A stretch of 64,000 bases of DNA from Hominifimenecus microfluidus. Its GTDB lineage: Bacteria > Bacillota > Clostridia > Lachnospirales > Lachnospiraceae. Made by a program: the position numbers and the translations under genes. A model generated the notes under the pieces. That model saw only the letters and a list, made by a program, of their open reading frames with translations. It had not been told where the DNA came from and did no database searches. The stretch spans positions 1-64,000 of the forward strand of contig JAJEQR010000006.1 in assembly GCA_020687485.1 (NCBI GenBank). The letters are read 5' to 3'. Numbering within the stretch: position 1 is the first letter of the stretch; each line of letters opens with the position of its first letter. Below, piece by piece: positions 30,342-39,580 of the stretch.

Positions 30342-30352
30342 GGAGTGTACCT

Positions 30353-30973
30353 ATGGAAGAATTACTTGAAAGACTGGTTATTGCAGTTGAACAGCAAAAT
30401 TCAGCTTTTCCTTGGGATAGTGTAATTTCAATATTAGCACTAATTGCTTCATGGGTTACAATTTTCTTTTTGCTCAAGGAACGAAGTGAGAAAAATCGCC
30501 CTTATATGCAAATATCGTTTGAACTTGTTCGCTCAACGTTGGCGTGCATTGTTTTGAGAAATGTTGGCACTGTTCCATTGGAAGTTAAAAGTTTGACGTT
30601 TAATGAAACTTTTACCAAACAGTTGCAAACGAAAACGCAGGAACGATTAAAAAAGAAAGAATCGACGAGTATTGTGATTTTTCCAAATCAGAAATGGGTT
30701 ATTTCATTTGATACAAATGTTTTTAATATCATAAACGATTTTGAAGAAAAAACAGTAAGGATTGGTTACGAATATTGTAAGTATGGGAAAAACAAATCTT
30801 ATATTGAAAAAATTGCAATCGATTTTTCAGAGTACAGTGGATTTTTAAACTATATTTCAGAAGTGGATGAGTTTAAGAATAGTGTTGATAATTTGAGAAA
30901 ATCAATGGAGAATATTGATAAAGGTATTAAGAAATTGTCTGTTCGAATAGAAGATGGAGAAAATTATGGATAA
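30353..30973 (+). CDS. unknown single-pass membrane protein inserted between brxC and pglX
   Basis: No known family is recognised. The 206-residue product has one membrane segment at about 21-41 (SVISILALIASWVTIFFLL), a beta-rich middle (about 55-150, YMQISFELVRSTLACIVLRN) and a C-terminal coiled coil (about 170-200). Orientation of the segment suggests a cytoplasmic C-terminal domain. AAGGAG precedes the ATG, and the stop overlaps the pglX start by eight bases, so it is translationally linked to pglX. Base composition is clearly more AT-rich than brxC. It is probably a BREX accessory or an independent anti-phage effector. Confidence 0.8.
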   Translation: MEELLERLVIAVEQQNSAFPWDSVISILALIASWVTIFFLLKERSEKNRPYMQISFELVRSTLACIVLRNVGTVPLEVKSLTFNETFTKQLQTKTQERLKKKESTSIVIFPNQKWVISFDTNVFNIINDFEEKTVRIGYEYCKYGKNKSYIEKIAIDFSEYSGFLNYISEVDEFKNSVDNLRKSMENIDKGIKKLSVRIEDGENYG

Positions 30974-33900
30974 GAATGCGATTAAAAAATTTGCCGTCTG
31001 GGCAAGAACAGAGCTGATCGCCCGCGTTTCCCTGAAAAGTGTGGAATACGGTATCACAGAGGGCAACATTGAGGAAGCTAATGTGGACAGCGTTGGTGGA
31101 AAAGTCCTCACTGCCGATGAAAAGAAACAGCGTCAGGCTCTGATTGCCGAGATTAACGATAAAGGATATAAGCAGGTCATGGAGGAGGTTGCCTACACTT
31201 GGTTCAACCGCTTCTCTGCTCTGCGATTCATGGAAGTAAACGGTTATCTTCCTTCCCATGTGCGTGTATTCACGGATGAGGAAAACAACTTTAAGCCGCA
31301 GATTATAGCCGAAGCCATTCATCTGGATTTGGATGGACTCGATATGGAAAAGGTCTATGAGCTGAAAGATGCAGAAAAGACCGAAGAACTGTATAAATAT
31401 CTGCTGATCGTGCAGTGTAACGCTCTGAATAAGATTCTGCCGGGAATGTTCCAGAAGATTGCGGATTACACGGAGCTTCTTCTGCCAGACAACCTGCTTC
31501 GTGAAGGCAGTGTGATTCAGCAGATGATTGAACTGATACCGGAGGATGACTGGAAGGATGCTGTCCAGATCATCGGATGGCTGTATCAATATTATAACAG
31601 CGAGAAAAAAGACGATGTCTTCGCAGCACTGAAAAAGAATGTGAAAATCACAAAAGAAAACATCCCTGCAGCAACCCAGCTTTTCACACCTGACTGGATT
31701 GTTCGCTACATGGTAGAGAACAGCCTTGGTCGTTTGTGGCTGGAGGGACACCCAGATGTTAAGAGTCAGCTTCTTCCTACCGAGGAAGAACAGTCTGCTT
31801 ATGCTGCCGGAAACCGTGACCCTGAAGATACCAAATGGCACTACTATCTGGAAGAAGCTGAGCAGGAGCCAGAAGTGCAGGCACAGCTTGAAGAAATTCG
31901 TATGGAATACGCCGCACTGACGCCGGATCAGCTGAAAGTCATTGACCCATGCTCCGGCTCTGGTCATATTCTTGCATATCTGTTTGATGTGCTGATGAAG
32001 ATTTATGAATCCTACGGCTATACTACCCGTGAAGCAGTGGCAAGTATTGTGGAGAACAATCTTTATGGTCTGGATATTGATGACCGTGCGGCACAGCTGG
32101 CTTACTTTGCGGTGATGATGAAAGCCCGTCGGTATGACCGCCGCTTTTTCAGCCGTGGCATTCAGCCCCATGTATATGCTATTGTGGAGAGCAATCATGT
32201 AGATTCGTTTGCGCTGGAGTATTTTTGTGATGGCGATGCCAAGCTGAAGGCGGCTATGGATACCATTATCAGTGAGCTGCATGATGCAAAGGAATATGGC
32301 TCGATTTTGACAGTAACGCAGCAGGACTGGTCTGTTCTGTATGACCGTTTTGCAGAGATTACGGAAGATATAAATATGTTCCGTGATACGGTATTGAGAG
32401 AATTACTACCGTTGGTACAGGTGGCGGAAGCACTGGCACATAAATATGATGTGGTTGTGACGAACCCGCCGTATATGGCATCAAATGGCATGAGTGATAT
32501 ATTATTAAGCTATATTAAAAAGCACTATGGCGAAACAAAGCAAGATTTATATGCTGTTTTTATTGATAAATGTATAAATCTCGGAACTCAATATGCCAAA
32601 ATTGGATTGATGACATCATATACATGGATGTTTTTGTCTTCATTTGAAAATGCGAGAAAGAAATGGTTAGAGAAAAATTCGATACATTCATTAATTCAAC
32701 CAGAATATCATGCTTTTTTTGAATCTGCATATGTACCGATTTGTACTTTTGTGTTTTTGAAAAATTTCTATAACTACACAGGTACCTATATGAGTTTAAG
32801 CAGATTCTATGGCGCAGAGATTCAAAGTATAAAAGTTTTAGAAGCAATAAGTGATAAAGCGTGCCAATATGTTTATAGGATTAATACAAATAATATAAAA
32901 GAAATACCTGGAGCAATTTTGGCATATGGAGTAAGTGATAAATTGTTAAAGGCATTCAAAGAAGCGCCATCATTGGCATCTATAAGCGAACCAAAGCAAG
33001 GGTTAATCACAGGGGATAATAATAGATTTTTAAGATTATGGTTTGAGGTATCAGCAAATAATGTGGCATTCGTACATAGCAAGAAAAAATGGTATCCATT
33101 TAATAAAGGTGGAGAATTTAGACGTTGGTATGGTAATAGAGAATATATTCTTTTATGGGAAAATGATGGACAGGAGATAAAGAATTTTAAGGATACCAAG
33201 GGAAAACTAAAATCGCGACCACAAAATCTTGAATACAATTTTAAGCCAGCACTAAGTTGGTCCTTAATAACAAGTGGAGAATTTTCAGTTAGATATTATG
33301 ACGAAAATTTTGCTTTTAATGTGGCGGGAATATCGTGTTTTCCAGAAAAACATATACTTAAATATTTGTGCGGAATTTTAAACAGTAAAGTGGTAGGAAA
33401 AATAACTAAAATGCTTAATCCTACATTGAATATGAATGTTGGAGATGTAGCAAAAGTTCCGATTTGGTTTATAGAAAAAGAGAAGAGTAATGTTGAAGAA
33501 TATGTTGATTCTTCAATAGCGATAAGCAAAAAAGACTGGGATTCTTTTGAAACATCATGGGATTTCAGACATCATTCACTGATTCGCAGGGTTCCTACTA
33601 TTGCAGAAGCCTTTGAACAGTGGCAGGCTGAATGCGATGAGCGTTTTAATCAGCTGAAAGCCAACGAGGAAGAACTGAATCGTATCTTCATTGACATTTA
33701 CGGTTTGCAAGAAGAACTGACACCGGAAGTTGAGGATAAGGATATCACTGTTCGCAAGGCTGACCTTGGCAGAGAGATTCGCTCATTCATTTCCTATGCG
33801 GTTGGCTGTATGTTTGGTCGTTACTCTCTGGATGTAGACGGACTTGCCTATGCAGGCGGCGAATGGGATGCCAGCAAGTATGCTTCTTTTGCTGCGGATA

Positions 33901-34475
33901 AGGATAACATTATCCCGATTTGCGACGATGAATACTTCGAGGATGATATTGTCGGTCTGTTCGTGAAGTTCGTGAAAACCGTCTATGGCGCAGATACGCT
34001 AGACGAAAACCTGAAATTTATTGCGGATGCCCTCGGCGGCAAGGGTCAGCCGAAGGATGTGATTCGGAATTACTTCCTGAGCGACTTCTACTCCGACCAT
34101 TGCAAGATTTATCAGAAACGCCCAATCTACTGGCTGTTTGACAGCGGCAAGAAAAACGGTTTTAAGGCTCTGATTTATATGCACCGCTATCAGCCGGACA
34201 CCATTGCCCGTATTCGTACCGATTATGTGCATGAACAGCAGGCTCGTTATCGCACTGCCATTGCCGATCTGGAACAACGTATTGCCAATGCTTCTACTGG
34301 CGAGCGTGTGAAGCTGAACAAAAAGCTGACCACCTTGCAGGCACAGGATACTGAAATCAGAACCTACGAGGAAAAGATTCATCACCTTGCTGACCAGATG
34401 ATCTCCATTGATCTGGACGATGGTGTAAAGAAGAATTATGCAATTTTCCAGGATGTTTTGGCTAAAATAAAGTAA
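30966..34475 (+). CDS. pglX: BREX adenine-specific DNA methyltransferase PglX
   Basis: PglX methylates a non-palindromic adenine site on host DNA to mark it as self. The product is 1169 residues from the ATG at 30966 (GGAG at 30956-30959). It has the SAM motif DPCSGSGHIL near residue 328 and the catalytic NPPY near residue 500. The N-terminus MDKNAIKKFAVWARTELIARV is typical. The segment from about 32490 to 33545 (residues about 508-860) is far more AT-rich than both flanks and corresponds to the specificity part. The last 200 residues return to the normal composition. No frameshift is seen. Confidence 0.95.
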   Translation: MDKNAIKKFAVWARTELIARVSLKSVEYGITEGNIEEANVDSVGGKVLTADEKKQRQALIAEINDKGYKQVMEEVAYTWFNRFSALRFMEVNGYLPSHVRVFTDEENNFKPQIIAEAIHLDLDGLDMEKVYELKDAEKTEELYKYLLIVQCNALNKILPGMFQKIADYTELLLPDNLLREGSVIQQMIELIPEDDWKDAVQIIGWLYQYYNSEKKDDVFAALKKNVKITKENIPAATQLFTPDWIVRYMVENSLGRLWLEGHPDVKSQLLPTEEEQSAYAAGNRDPEDTKWHYYLEEAEQEPEVQAQLEEIRMEYAALTPDQLKVIDPCSGSGHILAYLFDVLMKIYESYGYTTREAVASIVENNLYGLDIDDRAAQLAYFAVMMKARRYDRRFFSRGIQPHVYAIVESNHVDSFALEYFCDGDAKLKAAMDTIISELHDAKEYGSILTVTQQDWSVLYDRFAEITEDINMFRDTVLRELLPLVQVAEALAHKYDVVVTNPPYMASNGMSDILLSYIKKHYGETKQDLYAVFIDKCINLGTQYAKIGLMTSYTWMFLSSFENARKKWLEKNSIHSLIQPEYHAFFESAYVPICTFVFLKNFYNYTGTYMSLSRFYGAEIQSIKVLEAISDKACQYVYRINTNNIKEIPGAILAYGVSDKLLKAFKEAPSLASISEPKQGLITGDNNRFLRLWFEVSANNVAFVHSKKKWYPFNKGGEFRRWYGNREYILLWENDGQEIKNFKDTKGKLKSRPQNLEYNFKPALSWSLITSGEFSVRYYDENFAFNVAGISCFPEKHILKYLCGILNSKVVGKITKMLNPTLNMNVGDVAKVPIWFIEKEKSNVEEYVDSSIAISKKDWDSFETSWDFRHHSLIRRVPTIAEAFEQWQAECDERFNQLKANEEELNRIFIDIYGLQEELTPEVEDKDITVRKADLGREIRSFISYAVGCMFGRYSLDVDGLAYAGGEWDASKYASFAADKDNIIPICDDEYFEDDIVGLFVKFVKTVYGADTLDENLKFIADALGGKGQPKDVIRNYFLSDFYSDHCKIYQKRPIYWLFDSGKKNGFKALIYMHRYQPDTIARIRTDYVHEQQARYRTAIADLEQRIANASTGERVKLNKKLTTLQAQDTEIRTYEEKIHHLADQMISIDLDDGVKKNYAIFQDVLAKIK

Positions 34476-34490
34476 GGAGGGCTTGCGTAA

Positions 34491-35393
34491 ATGGAAAATA
34501 TATTTGCTACGTTTTTACAAACTGCGGGATTATATGATTCTAAAGAAATTTGTGAAGATAATATTGCTGACTTGATTGAGTTACTTAAGGGAAATGTTAA
34601 AATTAGCGCTTATTGTAAAGAGTGCAAGCAAGAGCGAGTTTTTCACATGAAACCTATTGAGTATTATTTTGAAACGGGTCCAGAGGGGGATGAAGAAATT
34701 AGGTGTGCATCTCTTGGCGAGGAAATAGAATCACTTCAAAATATGATATTTAGCACCAAAGCCAGACAAGAAAAGAGTTCTGCTGAAGAATGGAAATGGA
34801 TAAATTGGCAAATAGCTGATACGACGAGATTAATGAAATTGGAATATATTTGTTCAATGGATGAGAAGCATCATCTGGATTATATTATTTTGACAACAGA
34901 CAATTCAATGATGAAAATTGGGCAGTATCCATCTATTGCAGATATGACATTTCCAGAATTAGATGCTTATAAGCATGTGATTTCTAAACAAGATCGAAAA
35001 GAGCTTGGAACTGCCATAGGGTTATTTGCAAGTGGTATTGGTGCAGGTTCATATGTTTATTTGAGACGAATTCTTGAAAGACTTATTTATCAAGCAAAAG
35101 CAACTGCGGGAGATAAAGTTAATGATGAGGAATTTGAACAGGCAAGGGTGGCTGAACGAATTAAGATGTTACAGGGATATTTGCCTGAGATACTCATCAA
35201 AAATACAACTATTTACGGAATCCTAAGCAAAGGTATTCATGAATTAAGCGAAGAAGAATGCAAAAAATATTTTCCTGTTGTGAAAGAATGTATTTATCAG
35301 ATACTCGGTATGTGGGAAAGTGAGAGAAGAAAAAAGGCTGATGAAGATGCTTTAAGCAAAGCACTGAGCTCAATTTCTTCATCAATCAAGTAA
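34491..35393 (+). CDS. unknown protein with CxxC motif, inserted between pglX and pglZ
   Basis: No family is recognised with confidence. The 300-residue product carries YCKECKQERVFHM near residue 45, which could be half of a zinc ribbon. A long charged middle follows. The helical C-terminal part (about 185-290) contains TTIYGILSKGIHELSEEEC. That part recalls HEPN-like or DUF4145-like helical domains of defence proteins, but the match is weak. GGAGG precedes the ATG. It starts 15 bases after pglX and is AT-rich compared with the core genes. Confidence 0.75.
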   Translation: MENIFATFLQTAGLYDSKEICEDNIADLIELLKGNVKISAYCKECKQERVFHMKPIEYYFETGPEGDEEIRCASLGEEIESLQNMIFSTKARQEKSSAEEWKWINWQIADTTRLMKLEYICSMDEKHHLDYIILTTDNSMMKIGQYPSIADMTFPELDAYKHVISKQDRKELGTAIGLFASGIGAGSYVYLRRILERLIYQAKATAGDKVNDEEFEQARVAERIKMLQGYLPEILIKNTTIYGILSKGIHELSEEECKKYFPVVKECIYQILGMWESERRKKADEDALSKALSSISSSIK

Positions 35394-35435
35394 AAATATG
35401 GCGGTTAGGACTGTTAAAGAGAGCGAGGTGTTACG

Positions 35436-36908
35436 ATGACCATAGAAGAAATTCTTGCAGGAGAATCAAAAAATGTAGAGTTTAAAGAGAACCTGCCGGA
35501 GAAAAGCATCAAATATATGAAGTCTGTGGTTGCCTTTGCAAATGGAACCGGAGGAAAAATCATTTTCGGAATTGCCGATAAAACCAGAGAGGTTATTGGC
35601 TTTGACAAGGAAGATGTGTTCAAGAAAATGGATGCCATTGCCAATGCTGTATCAGACAGCTGTGAACCAGCAATTATCCCGGATATCACTTTACAGACGG
35701 TTGATGGTAAGACTGTCATTGTGGTAGAGGTTTCTGAGGGCAGACAGCGCCCGTATTATATCAAAGCCCTTGGTAGAGATGGCGGTGTATATGTCCGTGT
35801 TGCCGGAACTACCCGCCTTGCCGACGAGTATATGATAAAAGAATTGTTGTTTGAGGGCAGTAATCGTTACTACGATCAGGCTTTATGTACTGGGTTAAAT
35901 GTTACAGATGAAGATATTGATGCCCTTTGCAAAGCTATGAAAGAGCAGGCTGTCAAAAATGCCCGTACAGAGGAACAGAAAGCATCGATTAAAGATGTAG
36001 GCAGACAGCAGTTGCGCTCCTGGGGGATTTTGATTGAGCGTGATGGAAAAGATTATCCGTCCAATGCTTTTGCTATTTTAACAGGCAACGGTGGACTTCA
36101 TGTTGCAACGCAATGTGGCGTGTTCAAAGGGACAACGAAAGCGGTATTTGTTGACCGTAGAGAATATACCGGTCCGCTTTGGGAACAGATAGACGAAGCA
36201 TTTCAGTTTGTTTTGAGAAATATTCATCTGGGTGCTACAATTGTGGGAATTTATCGCCAGGATGTTTATGAGATTCCACCAGATGCCATTCGTGAGTTGA
36301 TTATCAATGCTATGGTACATCGTAGTTATCTGGATCATGGTACGATACAGGTTGCGGTATATGACAACCGATTGGAAATCACTTCTCCGGGAAAGCTGCC
36401 AATGGGACAAACGATGGATCGTATGAAAGAGGGCTATTCCAAAATTAGAAATGAAGCCCTTGCCCATGCGTTTGCGTATATGAACCTGATCGAGCATTGG
36501 GGAAGCGGTATTCCGAGAATTATTGATAAAGTAAAAGCTGCCGGACTGCGGGAGCCGGAGTTTATTGGTGGCGAAGTTGATTTGCGTATTAATATTTATC
36601 GAGGTCAGGTTGCGACCAATAACGCCATGATTAACGCCAATGGCACTAAAAATGGCGCTAATGGCGTTAAATGTGGCGTTGATGATGGCACTAATAGTGC
36701 TGAAGTGCCGCTTAATAAGGAACAGACGCAGATAGAAAAATTGTTGCAGATTATAGAGAAGAATCCGTCTGCAACACAGGCATATTATGCGGAAAAAATG
36801 GGTATATCGAAAAGAACGGTTTCTCGAATGTTCGCTTCTTTACAGGAAAAAGGTAGATTGGTACAGGACGGAACAAAACGAAAAGCAAATTGGAAAATTA
36901 TAAGGTAG
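35436..36908 (+). CDS. AlbA_2 (Schlafen-type) domain protein with ATPase and winged helix
   Basis: The 490-residue product has an N-terminal AlbA_2/Schlafen-like domain (ESKNVEFKENLP, FANGTGGKIIFGI, VYVRVAGTTRLA). The central part resembles the HATPase_c_4 domain (IRELIINAMVHRSYLDHG, GSGIPRI), and the C-terminal part is a winged helix (YYAEKMGISKRTVSRMFASLQEKG). Between them lies a low-complexity Asn/Gly stretch at about 400-425, encoded by repeated GGCGCTAA/GGCACTAA-like units. Such proteins are annotated as DNA-binding regulators or helicases and occur in BREX and R-M loci. It precedes pglZ by nine bases. Confidence 0.85.
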   Translation: MTIEEILAGESKNVEFKENLPEKSIKYMKSVVAFANGTGGKIIFGIADKTREVIGFDKEDVFKKMDAIANAVSDSCEPAIIPDITLQTVDGKTVIVVEVSEGRQRPYYIKALGRDGGVYVRVAGTTRLADEYMIKELLFEGSNRYYDQALCTGLNVTDEDIDALCKAMKEQAVKNARTEEQKASIKDVGRQQLRSWGILIERDGKDYPSNAFAILTGNGGLHVATQCGVFKGTTKAVFVDRREYTGPLWEQIDEAFQFVLRNIHLGATIVGIYRQDVYEIPPDAIRELIINAMVHRSYLDHGTIQVAVYDNRLEITSPGKLPMGQTMDRMKEGYSKIRNEALAHAFAYMNLIEHWGSGIPRIIDKVKAAGLREPEFIGGEVDLRINIYRGQVATNNAMINANGTKNGANGVKCGVDDGTNSAEVPLNKEQTQIEKLLQIIEKNPSATQAYYAEKMGISKRTVSRMFASLQEKGRLVQDGTKRKANWKIIR

Positions 36909-36917
36909 GAGGACAGC

Positions 36918-39560
36918 ATGGATACAGATAAAATAATACAAGATTTAAATCGCAGATTTGCTGCACCTCTGGATGAGTTTTATCAGCGTCGTATCATTTT
37001 CTGGTACGATGAAGATAAGGAATTTGAGGATAAACTGGATGAAGTGGTTTTGGAAAATGCAAAGGTGATTGCGCTGACTGGAAATAATTCGTTTTCTGTA
37101 AAAAAACTGCTTTCAGTAGATGATTTGACCACAAATTATCTGGTTTACAGTCCGTGTGTTTATAATCGCCCGGATGATAACTGGCTTCTGGACGTGGAGC
37201 TTTACAGCGAAGAGTTTCGGGCAGATCTGATTTCTATCTGGATGGATGAGATGGGACTTATATCAAATCCGGCAATGAGGAAACAGGTTAAAAATTATCG
37301 TGCTTACTTCAATGCGAAAGACCGTCGTTTGAAAGTTAGTACACAGAATAAAGTTCCGGAAACACCGGCACAGTTACACATGGCTGTTATGGCGGCAATC
37401 TGTGGATTGAAAGATGCACAGCCTAATATGATTCTCCGTAGTGTGTTCCAGGCGGGACTTGATTTGAATAATAATACGGTTTATCAGGATTTTGTAAAAT
37501 ATCATGCAGACGCAGCATTTTGGGCGATGGTTCGTCAGGGATGCGGATTTGTGGAGGAAGAACCAGACCTTGGGCGGTTAGCAATTCATCTGCTTTTAAC
37601 TGCAACGACCCGCACCATGCGGCAGGAATATCTTGCCGGACTGGACGGCTTTATTTCCATGCCACATCAGGCATATTGCTATGATTTTATTTCTGAATGG
37701 CTTCATAGTGACAACATTCCGCAATTATATGATGTGGCACGTTATGTTGAGGATGAAGCCCGTCTGTATCAGCGCTTTGAAAAGCTGACGGTAGAGGATT
37801 TGGTAGGAACAGAATGCTTCCCGTGTATTAATGAAGTGATTCTGACAAAGCTAATGACAGAAATCAGTGACCATATCATTGATGTGGATACCATTACGTA
37901 TACTGTTGAAAAACGGAGAACTTGTGTATGGTATGAGCCATTTGAAAATTTTTATGACGGTATCTTACAAGTGGCGAATATGCAAAGTTTCTTTAAGGAA
38001 CATTCAGCCGGATTCCATACCGCAGAAGCGAAAAGTATCTGGAAAGAATATACTGAGAGCTACTATCAGATGGACACATATTACCGTTTGTTCCATCTTA
38101 GTTTTCAAAAGAGCTTGGAGACTTCCAATATTCTGCTGGATGATTTGTTCAAGCATGTTGTCGATAAGGTGGAAGGACTTTATACTCACTGGTTCTTAGG
38201 TGAGTTGGGCAACAACTGGTCGGATGTATGTGCGGATGAACTGGCAACTTACGGTAAAGTTCTGGAAGTACCTCAACAGGAGGATTTTTACCGTTCCCGT
38301 ATCCAAACCTCGGATACGAAAGTATTTGTAATTATCTCAGATGCCATGCGTTATGAAGTGGCAGCTACGATGGCAGATCAGCTTCAGCGAGAAACGCAAA
38401 GTAAGGTTTCTATCAGTAGTATGCAGAGTATCTTCCCTTCTACTACAAAGTTTGGTATGGCAGCTTTGTTGCCGCACAAAGAACTGACAGTAGAGGTTCG
38501 GAACGATATTTTGACGGTTTTGGCAGATGGACAGTCTACGGCAAGTACTTATAGGGATAAGGTTCTGAAAACAGAAGATTCGGCAAGCGTGGCTTTAAAG
38601 TATAATGACATCATTGCTATGAAACGAGCGGAAAGAAGTGCTTTAGTAAAAGGTATGGATGTGGTCTATATTTACCACGATACCATAGATGAAGCCAGCC
38701 ACACTTCGGATACTGCTGTTTTTGCTGCGTGTGACAAGGCGATTTCAGAATTGAAGAACCTCGTGCGTATCATTGTAAATGAATTTGGTGGAACGAATAT
38801 TTTAATTACGGCAGACCATGGATTTCTTTATACATACAGTCCTTTGAAGGAAGAGGATAAGGTAGATAAAAGAGGCTTTTTTGATGTGGATGTAACAAAC
38901 TCTGACATTACAAAAAAAGAAAGTATCAAGCGATGTGTGGAGTATGGCAGAAGATATGCAATTATGCAGAAGGGTGTGCAACCAGATTACTTGATGCCTG
39001 TAAAATTCTTGGGCGGAAATACGGAATTCGATGGATTTGCACCGAGAGAAAGTATTCGTATCAAAATGAATGGCGGCGGTATGAATTTTGTGCATGGTGG
39101 TATCAGTTTACAGGAAATGATTGTTCCGGTGATTGAGTATCATTATCTCCGCAATGATTCTATGGAATATAGGCGAAATAAGCAGAAATATGATACTAAG
39201 CCGGTAACGGTCAATTTACTGTCCGCAAACCGTAAAATCAGCAATATGATTTTTTCGTTGAACTTCTATCAAAAAGATGCGGTCAGTACAAATCGTGAAG
39301 CAGCAACCTATCAAGTTTATTTTACAGATGAGGACGGCAAACAGATTAGTGATATTCAGAAGATTATTGCAGATAAGACCAGCGATAACGGTGCAGAAAG
39401 AACTTTCCGTTGTCAGTTTAATTTGAAATCTCTGAAATACAGCAATACAGCTACTTATTATCTGGTAATTGCAGATGAACAGGGATTACAGCTGCCACAG
39501 CGGGAGCCATTCCAGATTGATATCGCCTTTGCGGTGGACGAGTTTGATTTTTTTAGTTAA
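36918..39560 (+). CDS. pglZ: BREX alkaline-phosphatase-fold protein PglZ
   Basis: The 880-residue product belongs to the PglZ family, the hallmark of BREX. The alkaline phosphatase-superfamily metal motifs are VFVIISDAMRYE (near 474) and ILITADHGFLY (near 632), with CVEYGRRYAIM and GGISLQEMIVPVIEYHY further on. The N-terminal portion (EFYQRRIIFWYDEDKEFED) is typical. The exact substrate in BREX is unknown. TAGGAGG precedes the ATG. BrxL follows directly. Confidence 0.95.
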   Translation: MDTDKIIQDLNRRFAAPLDEFYQRRIIFWYDEDKEFEDKLDEVVLENAKVIALTGNNSFSVKKLLSVDDLTTNYLVYSPCVYNRPDDNWLLDVELYSEEFRADLISIWMDEMGLISNPAMRKQVKNYRAYFNAKDRRLKVSTQNKVPETPAQLHMAVMAAICGLKDAQPNMILRSVFQAGLDLNNNTVYQDFVKYHADAAFWAMVRQGCGFVEEEPDLGRLAIHLLLTATTRTMRQEYLAGLDGFISMPHQAYCYDFISEWLHSDNIPQLYDVARYVEDEARLYQRFEKLTVEDLVGTECFPCINEVILTKLMTEISDHIIDVDTITYTVEKRRTCVWYEPFENFYDGILQVANMQSFFKEHSAGFHTAEAKSIWKEYTESYYQMDTYYRLFHLSFQKSLETSNILLDDLFKHVVDKVEGLYTHWFLGELGNNWSDVCADELATYGKVLEVPQQEDFYRSRIQTSDTKVFVIISDAMRYEVAATMADQLQRETQSKVSISSMQSIFPSTTKFGMAALLPHKELTVEVRNDILTVLADGQSTASTYRDKVLKTEDSASVALKYNDIIAMKRAERSALVKGMDVVYIYHDTIDEASHTSDTAVFAACDKAISELKNLVRIIVNEFGGTNILITADHGFLYTYSPLKEEDKVDKRGFFDVDVTNSDITKKESIKRCVEYGRRYAIMQKGVQPDYLMPVKFLGGNTEFDGFAPRESIRIKMNGGGMNFVHGGISLQEMIVPVIEYHYLRNDSMEYRRNKQKYDTKPVTVNLLSANRKISNMIFSLNFYQKDAVSTNREAATYQVYFTDEDGKQISDIQKIIADKTSDNGAERTFRCQFNLKSLKYSNTATYYLVIADEQGLQLPQREPFQIDIAFAVDEFDFFS

Positions 39561-39580
39561 TGCCGCAGGAGGAGAGAAAG

